64,000 bases of DNA from Methylothermaceae bacteria B42 (GTDB lineage: Bacteria > Pseudomonadota > Gammaproteobacteria > Methylococcales > Methylothermaceae), in NCBI GenBank assembly GCA_001566965.1, contig LSNW01000014.1:62001-126000 (forward strand), read 5' to 3'. Within the stretch, counting starts at the first letter, position 1; each line of letters opens with the position of its first letter. The notes under the pieces are model-generated. The model was not told where the DNA came from. It worked only from the letters and a program-made list of their open reading frames with translations, and searched no databases. Positions 54,777 to 63,000 of the stretch are shown here, piece by piece. The position numbers and the translations under genes were made by a program.

Positions 54777-55218
54777 TGAGTTGCCTTTTTGTTGCAAATT
54801 GACAACATGTGGTAAAAATACCTTATCATGCAGCGCTAGCTGTGTAATAACTAGGATAGAAATCATGGGATGCGGGAAGGGATTTGCATTTTTGTGAAAA
54901 ATTTGTTGTTTTTAAATTGCATTTCCGCCAAAGTGTGCTAGGATTTGAATCTGACAGTAATAGCGATACCAATGCGATCAGTAGAAGGCTTTGGAGGGTG
55001 GCTTTATCTGGGGGCAATCGGATTTGAGGGGGGATCTCAAATTATCCGTCAGCAACACCAAGATTTAACCATTAAAGCTATCCGCCAAGGCTTTGGCCGC
55101 GGTCCGCCGCATCAGGCATGCTCCGGATCTGGCTATTGGTCGAAAAAGGGGCCGATTGTCGAAATTCGCTGAAGTTTGAAGCTTTTGTTAACTACAACGT
55201 TCGAAGAAGGAGAGTACT
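54777..55218. other. Long leader/gap upstream of the secreted protein gene
   Basis: 442 bases with no convincing gene. A TTGACA (54799-54804) followed after 18 bases by TTATCA (54823-54828) is a fair sigma-70 pair, and a second pair is listed separately. A frame from 54945 to 55172 (up to 75 codons, TTG start) has no protein-like character. Near 55047-55091 two similar runs, TCAAATTATCCGTCAGC and TTAAAGCTATCCGCCAAGG, lie close together. No known riboswitch motif was recognised. A long untranslated leader of about 270 bases or more is implied for the next gene, with its GGAG site just before the ATG at 55219. Confidence 0.45.
54917..54944 (+). promoter_or_regulatory. Possible sigma-70 promoter for the secreted protein gene
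   Basis: TTGCAT (54917-54922) and TAGGAT (54939-54944) are 16 bases apart. Transcription would start near 54951, leaving a leader of about 268 bases before the ATG at 55219. The match is moderate; the alternative TTGACA/TTATCA pair at 54799-54828 would give a longer leader still. Confidence 0.35.
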
Positions 55219-56946
55219 ATGAAGTTCAAGATGTCTAAAATCGCCGCTGCTGTGGTGGCAGTCGGTGCCATTGGCAGCGCTCAAGCAGTGACAGTAAACC
55301 AGGACGGGCTGGGAGAGGTTCTACTCGTTCCCTATTATAATGTAAATAATAATTTTCAAACCAATATCCACATTGTTAACACCAAAAATGAATCCAAAAT
55401 TGTCAAGGTCCGTTTCCGTGAAAGCGGCAACTCCCAGGACGTACTTGACTTCAACATCTATATGTCACCTTACGATGTGTGGACCGGCGTAGTCCGTAAC
55501 GTTAATGGCAAAGCTAATTTGATCAGCACGGATAATACTTGCACCTTACCTCTAAATGATTCAGCTACGTCTGTGGGGACACTGAACAGCACTGGATGGA
55601 ATATGAATACTGTCTATCCAGATGTTGAGGATTCCGATGCCCGAGAAGGTTATGTTGAGATTATTGAGGTTGGTGTCATCAAAGCTAATCAATACGCAGA
55701 CACTGATGGAAATGGGACAATTGATAACACCAAGGACATGGAAATTGTAGCAGGCATTAAGCATGGCAGCGATGGCAAACCTGCCGATTGTAGTGTCATT
55801 ACCTCTGCCTGGACGAATGGGGTGGGCACGAATGGAAATGCTGCTTCTAGAAATAACTGGGGAACTAGCACTGTTTCTGGTGCTACTGCCACTTATGTGG
55901 GCGACAGTGATGCTAATGCCGCATTGAGTGAGCCAACTGGAGGTCTCTATGGCCACGCGATTTATTTGAATAATGCTACGGGGGCAGCGTATGTTGCCCA
56001 GGATACAGCGCTTTCAAACTATGCCAACAAGAGTCAGCATTACCGTCCGGATGATCCTGCGTGGTTTTTACTGCCATCTTTGGCTTCCGGCGATGTTAGA
56101 ACCAGTGGGGTAGTAAATGCAGGTGGTGATGCTATAGTAAACCCTGGATCAAATTGGCCTTTAGCTGTGGATGCAACTTTGAATGACGGTGATAAAAACA
56201 CGCCAGCATCAGGCAATAATCCATTCCCTATGGCCCATGCTATGCAAGCAGTTTCCGTCTTAAATGATTATTTCATTGATCCTACTTATGATGGGGCTAC
56301 CGATTGGGTGGTAACTTTCCCAATGCGCAAACATGGCATTTTTAATGGCCAATACACAGAAGATTGTGACGATGATGGCACAGAAGAGTCTAGTACCCAG
56401 CAAGTTACCTTTAATGCCGATAATGTCCCAACAGCTGCGGTAACGGAAAGCGATCCTTCTGATGTTTGCTTTGAGAAGAAAGATCAAGATGTTGCTATTC
56501 AAGTGCAGCCTTTTGACCGGGAGGAACAGCAACCAGCCCCAGGTGGGTTTGGTGTCTCTCCTGTCCTTGGTAGTCCCGATACTATTTTAGAGCGGGAAGT
56601 CAATATCCTGAATTTCCAGAGTACCGCATCTTCCGTGTTGGGTTCCGATAATGCTAAAACTATTAATACGGGTACTTCCTTTGTAACTGGGTGGATGAAG
56701 CTTACCTTCAATAATAAATATGAGTTTGTTGAATCCCAGTTAAGTGACGCCACAGTAGACTTTGCAGATGCTGACGGTGGCGCTGATGGGGGAACTGGAT
56801 TAGTAGCTGCTGATCACACGTTTGAGGGTGTTCCAGTGATTGGTTTTGCTGCTCTCCGCGGTAAGAATCCAGTGGGTTCAAGCTTTGGGGAAACTGTCGA
56901 TCACCGTTTCGAGCGTGATGTAACGGTCAACAGTGATGACTTCTAA
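55219..56946 (+). CDS. Secreted/cell-surface protein of unknown function
   Basis: A 575-residue exported protein with a signal peptide ending SAQA near residue 23. The mature N-terminus (VNQDGLGEVLLVPYYNVNNNFQTNIHIVNTKNES, then VRFRESGNSQDVLDFNIYMSPYDVW) belongs to a family of large uncharacterised surface proteins of marine and methane-oxidising gammaproteobacteria, as far as I recall. Acidic calcium-binding-like loops occur: DTDGNGTIDN near residue 165 and DCDDDGTEES near 390. No C-terminal PEP-CTERM or LPXTG-like signal exists, so secretion would be via another route. A GGAG site stands 9 bases ahead of the ATG. A strong hairpin terminator follows. Confidence 0.8.
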   Translation: MKFKMSKIAAAVVAVGAIGSAQAVTVNQDGLGEVLLVPYYNVNNNFQTNIHIVNTKNESKIVKVRFRESGNSQDVLDFNIYMSPYDVWTGVVRNVNGKANLISTDNTCTLPLNDSATSVGTLNSTGWNMNTVYPDVEDSDAREGYVEIIEVGVIKANQYADTDGNGTIDNTKDMEIVAGIKHGSDGKPADCSVITSAWTNGVGTNGNAASRNNWGTSTVSGATATYVGDSDANAALSEPTGGLYGHAIYLNNATGAAYVAQDTALSNYANKSQHYRPDDPAWFLLPSLASGDVRTSGVVNAGGDAIVNPGSNWPLAVDATLNDGDKNTPASGNNPFPMAHAMQAVSVLNDYFIDPTYDGATDWVVTFPMRKHGIFNGQYTEDCDDDGTEESSTQQVTFNADNVPTAAVTESDPSDVCFEKKDQDVAIQVQPFDREEQQPAPGGFGVSPVLGSPDTILEREVNILNFQSTASSVLGSDNAKTINTGTSFVTGWMKLTFNNKYEFVESQLSDATVDFADADGGADGGTGLVAADHTFEGVPVIGFAALRGKNPVGSSFGETVDHRFERDVTVNSDDF

Positions 56947-56976
56947 GCTTTAGCTGATTTATTTAGCATTATTGGC

Positions 56977-57005
56977 AAGGCGGACTTCGGTCCGCCTTTC
57001 CTTTT
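56977..57005 (+). terminator. Intrinsic terminator after the secreted protein gene
   Basis: AAGGCGGAC (56977-56985) pairs with GTCCGCCTT (56990-56998) around a stable TTCG tetraloop, followed by a T-rich tail (TTTCCTTTT). It sits 30 bases after the stop codon and before the isomerase gene, whose own start is at 57041. Confidence 0.9.
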
Positions 57006-57040
57006 GGTATTGGAAAAGGCTAGAGGAGACAAGATTGTTG

Positions 57041-58003
57041 ATGAAAAAAGTAAAAGTTGCTGGTTTTCTGATCATGTCAGGTAGTTGGCTGTTGGCCCAT
57101 GCCGCAGAGTTACAACAAGATTTGATTGGCGATGGCAAGATCAACGTGCCGCTGGCCAATTTTGAGGCCTATATTTCCCAGGCGCCGGCCAATGGGCAGT
57201 ATAAATTGCTCAATGACCGTCAGCGTTTGGAAGAAGTCATTTACCATTTGTATCTCAACTGCGCCCTGGCAGAGGAAGCAAAAAAGCTGGGGTTGGATAA
57301 AGATCCTTTAATCCAGGCGGAGATTGAAAACTTCCGCGACCGGCGTTTGGCTTTGGCGCGCCTGGACGCCATCCGAAAAGAACCAGTACCCGATATGACC
57401 CAAGCCGCCCGCGATTATTACAAAGCCCACTACGATGAATTCATGCAGCCCGAGCAAGTGGATGTTTCCCATATTCTTATCCGCTGGAAGGGCAAGCGCC
57501 CCAAAGCCGAAGCCAGGAAAATGGCCGAGGCGGCACGGAAGCGGATACTGGCCGGCGAGGATTTTGCCAAAGTGGCCGACGAATTGTCAGAAGACCCTTC
57601 CGTCAAGGCCAATCATGGCCGTCTAGGTTGGGTAACCCCCGATAAGGTGGTGACTCCCTTCCGCAAGCAGGTGTTCAAACGTAAACCCGGCGAAGTGAGC
57701 GAAGTTTTTGAAACCGAGTTTGGCTTTCACGTGGCCAAGGTATGGGATAAAAAACCGCCCAAGCAACTTCCCTTCGAGCAGGTCAAAGACAAGATCATCG
57801 CCAACCTCGAGAAACAATACCGGGAGGACAAGGTTCAGCAATATCTAGAATCTTTCCGCAAACGGAAGATCGGGATAGAGAAAAAACTGCTGGATGCCTA
57901 TGTGAAGGAAAAATTATCAGAATTGCGAAAAGAGTTGAACATAAAGGCGCCAGAGAAGCCTATTCAGCAGGTAGCCGAGCCCTTAACAAAACCAGTAGAA
58001 TAG
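57041..58003 (+). CDS. Parvulin-type peptidyl-prolyl cis-trans isomerase
   Basis: A 320-residue exported isomerase. The signal peptide ends near LAHA (residue 20). A SurA/PrsA-like helical N-terminal region precedes one PpiC rotamase domain (about residues 140-235: DVSHILIRWKG at the start, then GRLGWV, FETEFGFHVAKV at the end). A charged C-terminal helix follows. The ATG at 57041 sits 13 bases after a GGAG site; two TTG codons directly upstream are alternative starts. It helps fold outer-membrane or secreted proteins; with its neighbours it may serve surface-protein folding. Confidence 0.88.
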   Translation: MKKVKVAGFLIMSGSWLLAHAAELQQDLIGDGKINVPLANFEAYISQAPANGQYKLLNDRQRLEEVIYHLYLNCALAEEAKKLGLDKDPLIQAEIENFRDRRLALARLDAIRKEPVPDMTQAARDYYKAHYDEFMQPEQVDVSHILIRWKGKRPKAEARKMAEAARKRILAGEDFAKVADELSEDPSVKANHGRLGWVTPDKVVTPFRKQVFKRKPGEVSEVFETEFGFHVAKVWDKKPPKQLPFEQVKDKIIANLEKQYREDKVQQYLESFRKRKIGIEKKLLDAYVKEKLSELRKELNIKAPEKPIQQVAEPLTKPVE

Positions 58004-58014
58004 ATTGAACCCTC

Positions 58015-58042
58015 GGGTTATGCTGCGTTAACCCAAGTTTTC
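58015..58042 (+). terminator. Weak hairpin after the isomerase gene
   Basis: GGGTTA (58015-58020) pairs with TAACCC (58029-58034) around an 8-base loop and is followed by AAGTTTT. The stem is short and the T-tract poor, so it may only reduce readthrough into the ABC transporter genes. The wzm start follows 20 bases later. Confidence 0.35.
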
Positions 58043-58061
58043 ATCCCGTTTTCACAGTCCA

Positions 58062-58853
58062 TTGATACAAAACATCAAAGAAGGGTGGCGGTTCCGCCAC
58101 GCCCTTTGGCAATTGACCTTGCGCAACTTGGCCCAGCATACCCGGGGCTCGGTGCTGGGCGTGGGTTGGCTTTTGCTGGAGCCGATGTTTCTGTTTGCGG
58201 TTTACACGGTAGTATTCGGTTACTTGATGAAGGTGCGTTTTGATACTGGTGGTGGAGTAGCGGATTTTGCCTTGTATCTGCTTTGCGGTCTAATTCCATT
58301 TGACGCCATGCAGCAGACCGCCATGCGTAGCACCGGCATTCTCATTGGTAACCGCCCGCTATTGCTGCATGCGCAATTCCCTGGCTGGTTGCTGCCGGTA
58401 GTGGAAGTTTTGACCAGCTTGGTCACCGAGTTGATGGGCTTGATAGTGTTATTGGCGGCCATCTTTATCAAAGGCTATCATTTGTCGCCGTGGTTGGCGT
58501 TACTGCCCGTGCTGATGTTGACCCGGCTGATGGTGACCGCGGGCATGGCCTGGGTCAGCAGTGTGTTGACAGTCTTTGTCCGGGACTTTAGCCAGTTGTT
58601 GCGTATGCTGTTAATGCTGGCGTTTTTCGCGACGCCGGTGATTTATCCTCTGAGTTTGATTCCCAATCAGTGGCGCTGGCTGGAAGATTTCAATCCCTTT
58701 TACTGGTTGGTGGCCGCTTACCGGGCGGTTTTCTTGCAAGGCGTGCCGCCGCCTGCCGGTTTTTGGTGGTTATTGTTGGGTAGCGGGATATTCTCTTTAT
58801 TGGCTTGGATTTTTTTTAACAAGTCTCTGGAGCGGGCCAAGGATTTTCTATGA
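58062..58853 (+). CDS. wzm: ABC-2 type polysaccharide export permease Wzm
   Basis: A 263-residue integral membrane protein with about six transmembrane helices, of the ABC-2 permease class. The N-terminal LTLRNLAQHTRGSVLGVGWLLLEP motif and the C-terminal FYWLVAAYRAVFLQG region are typical of Wzm/TagG exporters of O-antigen or teichoic-acid-like polymers. The frame is open only after a stop at 58029, and the sole plausible start is the TTG at 58062. No ribosome site is apparent. It overlaps wzt by 4 bases, so the pair makes one transporter. Confidence 0.88.
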   Translation: MIQNIKEGWRFRHALWQLTLRNLAQHTRGSVLGVGWLLLEPMFLFAVYTVVFGYLMKVRFDTGGGVADFALYLLCGLIPFDAMQQTAMRSTGILIGNRPLLLHAQFPGWLLPVVEVLTSLVTELMGLIVLLAAIFIKGYHLSPWLALLPVLMLTRLMVTAGMAWVSSVLTVFVRDFSQLLRMLLMLAFFATPVIYPLSLIPNQWRWLEDFNPFYWLVAAYRAVFLQGVPPPAGFWWLLLGSGIFSLLAWIFFNKSLERAKDFL

Positions 58854-60088
58854 TTGCCATTCGGGCCAACAACCTCGGTAAAGTGTACCGGCGCTATCCC
58901 CGCCCTATCGATAGCCTGCTGGAAATGCTGCTGCGTCGGCCCCGCCATCACCCGTTCCACGCCCTGGATGGCGTGTCTTTTGAGCTTAACTATGGAGAAA
59001 CGGTGGGAGTCATTGGCGATAACGGGGCAGGCAAGAGTACCCTATTGAAAATCCTGGCCGGCTCTGTTGCCCCGACTTTTGGGGAATTGGCAATTCACGG
59101 CAGGGTCTCGGCCATTTTGGAATTGGGGGCGGGTTTCCATCCAGAATTTACCGGTCTGGAAAATATTCGTTTGGGATGTGCCCTGCTGGGGCTGGATGAA
59201 GCGGAAACTCAAACCAGAATACCTGAAATTATCGATTTTTCAGAGCTGGGGGAGTTTATTCATCAACCGGTCAAAACTTATTCTTCCGGCATGTATGTGC
59301 GCTTGGCTTTTTCCCTGGTGACCTGTATTGACCCGGATATTTTGATTGTCGATGAAGCCTTGGCGGTGGGGGATGCCCATTTTCAGAAAAAATGCATGGA
59401 CCGGATGACTGAATTCCGCGAAAGGAATAAAGCATTGCTGTTTTGCTCCCACGCCCTTTATCAGGTCAAACATTTGTGCGACCGGGTCTTGTGGCTAGAA
59501 AGTGGCCGGGTCAGGCTCAGCGGGCCAGCCGAAGAGGTAGTAGATGCCTATCAAGACTATGTGCGGCAACGGGACGCCCAATACCCCGCCCCAAGCATGG
59601 CCCATCCTGCAGCAGCCCAGGTTCAGCAAGAAAAAAGAGCCTGGTTGGAGTCGATACAACTATTACATTGCCGAAAAGATGATGATGGCAGGCCAAGATA
59701 TCACACAGGAGAGGTATTCCAGCTAGAAGTGTTGGCCCATGCTGGCGTGATGCCCTTGGCAGATATTCATGTGGGTATTGTGATCAAGCGCAATGACGGT
59801 GTCCAGTGTTTCGGTGCTAGTACCGAGGTGGACCAGGTTACATTGACGGATCTGGGAGAAGGCAAAGTGGGTGTGATTTTCGAAATCCCGGCATTACCTT
59901 TATTATCCGGAGAGTATCTTTTGGATGTCTGGTTGATTGATCGCACCGGCGTTCATGTTTACGATTCCCGGGAATCTTGTCTGCCTTTCCGGGTCAGGCA
60001 ACCGATGAAAGCGGTGGGTATCTGCTGGATGGAACATCAATGGCAGGCAGCGGAAAGTATCAAACAAGTAATTTCCATGGGTGATTAA
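58850..60088 (+). CDS. wzt: ABC polysaccharide exporter ATPase Wzt with C-terminal glycan-binding domain
   Basis: A 412-residue ATPase. Walker A is GDNGAGKS at residues 56-63, the signature is YSSGMYVRL near 144-152 (the family uses SSGM for the usual SGGQ), and Walker B is ILIVDEALAVGD near 164-175. Residues from about 255 to 400 form a Wzt C-terminal carbohydrate-binding domain of jelly-roll type, which in O9a-type systems reads the end group of the finished O-chain before export. A single-end-modified polymer is therefore likely. The next gene begins one base after the stop codon. Confidence 0.92.
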   Translation: MIAIRANNLGKVYRRYPRPIDSLLEMLLRRPRHHPFHALDGVSFELNYGETVGVIGDNGAGKSTLLKILAGSVAPTFGELAIHGRVSAILELGAGFHPEFTGLENIRLGCALLGLDEAETQTRIPEIIDFSELGEFIHQPVKTYSSGMYVRLAFSLVTCIDPDILIVDEALAVGDAHFQKKCMDRMTEFRERNKALLFCSHALYQVKHLCDRVLWLESGRVRLSGPAEEVVDAYQDYVRQRDAQYPAPSMAHPAAAQVQQEKRAWLESIQLLHCRKDDDGRPRYHTGEVFQLEVLAHAGVMPLADIHVGIVIKRNDGVQCFGASTEVDQVTLTDLGEGKVGVIFEIPALPLLSGEYLLDVWLIDRTGVHVYDSRESCLPFRVRQPMKAVGICWMEHQWQAAESIKQVISMGD

Positions 60089-60089
60089 C

Positions 60090-63000
60090 GTGCAGGAACA
60101 GGCATTAGTACCGTATCAAACAGCATCGCTGCCCCCAGGCCCCTGGCTCGTATTTGCCCCCCATCCAGATGATGAAACCTTTGGCATGGGTGGCACATTA
60201 CTGTTGGCAAAAGAAGCCGGAATAGAAGTTTCCATTGTCGTTATGACGGACGGCGCCATGGGTGGGGAAGGGGATCCTGAGCATTTGGCCCAAACCCGTG
60301 AACAAGAAGCCCAAAAGGTTGCTTCCCGCTTGCATCTCAAGCAATTGATTTTTTGGCGCGAGCCGGATAGGGGGCTGGAAATTAACACCAGGTTGATTGC
60401 TAAGGCTCAAGCGGTCATTAAGCGGGTTCAGCCGGCAACGATTTTCTTCCCTTCCCCCATGGAATTTCACCCAGACCATAGAATGGCTGGCGCACTAGTT
60501 TGGCAAGCGGCGCAACAAATGGGGTACGTAGGCAAATGTTATGCCTATGAAATTAGCGTGCAAGGACGGGTTAATCGGCTCCACGACATCACTTCGGTGA
60601 TAGAAGAAAAAAAAGCGCTCATAGACTGTTATAAGAGCCAGCTGCAGGCCAATGACTATCAAAACAAAATCATAGCTATCAACCGTGCAAGAACCTATAG
60701 CCTCCCCCCGGAGATGCATTATGCGGAAGGCTTTTATGAATTTAGTGAAATAGAAGGCGATTATGCCAAGGTGGTTCTGGATTCCCTTAGCCTGTACTGG
60801 CAAAGCGTGGCGATGTCGCCCGCTGAAAATGATGGGGCGCGGGAAATCAATCCTGATATACAGTCGTTGCTGGAGCAAGGCGCTTCGAAGATGGATGCGA
60901 ATCCCCTGGTGTCGGTCATTGTCCGGACCAAGGATCGCCCCGAATTGCTCAGCGAAGCCCTCCAGTCTTTGGTTGGCCAGACTTATTCAAACCTCGAAGT
61001 GATTGTCGTCAACGATGGCGGTGTCGATGTCAGTAGTCTGTTATCTTCTTTTGAAGATAGATTGACTATCCGTTACCTTCATTTTGAACAAAATCGAGGC
61101 CGCTGCGCGGCAGGCAATGCTGGGCTGGAGGCGGCAAAAGGGGACTACTTAGCCTTTCTGGACGATGATGATTGGTTTTTGCCGGAACATTTTGAAAACT
61201 TAGTCAAAATCATTCATGCCAGGCCAGAAAAAGCGGTATATGTTTCGGTCCAGGCGGTCAGGGAACAGAATGGCCAGAGGCTGAAGGAGCATTTGTTTGA
61301 GCTGGATTACGACCCGCTCCGGTTGCAATGCGTCAATTACATACCAATTCACGCGGTTTTATTTGATCGTTCCTTGTTGGATGCGGGTTGCTGTCTGGAT
61401 GAAACATTGGATCACTATGAAGATTGGGATTTTTGGCTGCAGGTTGCAGAAAAAACGGATTTTTTTCACTTCAAACGAGTGACGGCGGTTTACCGGTTGC
61501 CTCCTGACGGCGGTTTTGGGGTGAATCCCGATTCAGAAGAACAGAGAATAGCCTGGCATCAATTGCTGGAAAAGTGGCGTAGCCGTTGGTCTGTCGAAAA
61601 AGTGCGAGAGCTGACTGAACATGCGCTGCGGGGTTTGGATCTGGAAAAGGAAAAGCAATTAGATCTGAATCATATCAAGAATCTAGAAAATCAGATCGAC
61701 GCCTATAAAAAGGAAAAATATTTAGATCAAAATCATATCAAGAATCTAGAAAATCAGATTGAAGCTGATAATAAAAAAATTGAATTAGCTCAAAGCCATA
61801 TTGAGAATCTTGAAAGTCTAATTGATGATTACAAAAAGGAAGTTGTTTCTCTCACCCATGCTTTAGAGCAAAAGGCGGGGTTATTGAAGCTTTGCCAAAA
61901 GGAACTGGAGGCAACCAAGGTCCATTCGCGCAACCAAGAGGAAATGATTACTCACTTACGGCAAGTGATAAAAGAGAAGGAAGCACAGATTGGACAAGTT
62001 ACTCAACAAGTTCAGCAGCTGCAAACAGAAACGGAGGTCAAAGTGCGTGAGCTTCAAGTCAAAGAAGCCGAGCTTGCTCGTTGGCGGCATGCCTATGAAG
62101 AAGTCATGAATTCGACCAGTTGGCGAGTCTCGGCGCCAGTTCGGATGTTTGGCCGTGCCTGGAAGCGCTTTCGCCGTTTATATCGATCACGCAACCATGA
62201 GTTCGAGATGGAAGCCGGGGATGATCTTAGGATGCTTGAAGACGGGAAATTTGTTTCCACTGGCCAAGATCCTCATATCCTGTTGCGTTCGAACCGCGGT
62301 AAAGCCCCTAGCGGTTGGGTTAGGATTAAGGGGCAGTTGTCTGGCACGGCTTTGATTTATCCGGTGCTTTATATTGATGATGGATCCGGTTTTAACGAAG
62401 ATAACAAAATTTTTCTGAATCATTGTTACGATGCCCAGAATGGGCGGATCGAGGGTATTGTAAGATTGCCCGATAAAATCAACCAATTGAGGTTCGATCC
62501 TGCCAGCAGTTACGGAGAGATAACTTGCCGGGCATTGCAAATTCAGGAAATTGGTTTATTGCAGGCTGCTTGGCGGATCCTTGGCCCGCAGCTGAAAAGC
62601 GTTTTAAAACAACCGGGATCGGTTGGGGCGATTATGTCCAAGGTTTGGCGGATTTATCGCCACCAAGGGTGGTTGGGATTGAAGCTGGCCATTGTCAATA
62701 AGACTCGGTCAGAAAGTGACTATCAGCAATGGTGGCAACATTATGGGGTTTTGTTCGACTCCGACCGAAAGGCAATCCGAAACAGAATCCAGGAGATGTC
62801 TTTATTGCCCAAATTTTCCATATTAATGCCGGTATATAACCCTGATGAAATATGGTTGCGAAAGGCGTTGGATTCTGTTTGTAATCAACTCTATCCGTAC
62901 TGGGAGCTATGTATTGCCGATGACGCTTCCACTTTGCCCCATGTTCGCAATATTCTGGAAGAATATGCGCAAAAAGATGATCGAATCAAGGTGAAATTCA

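Noticed and set aside
54873-54888. A GG-N10-GC combination with TTGCA upstream of the secreted protein gene
   Set aside because: The -12 box fits sigma-54 but the -24 box (CGGGAAG) matches poorly beyond the GG, so it was not called a promoter.
54945-55172. A 75-codon plus-strand frame in the leader of the secreted protein gene
   Set aside because: It needs a TTG start, has no ribosome site and shows no protein-like pattern; it is more likely non-coding leader.
54777-55218. A c-di-GMP (GEMM) or other known riboswitch in the long leader
   Set aside because: None of the conserved tetraloop/receptor or core sequences of the known classes were found by eye.
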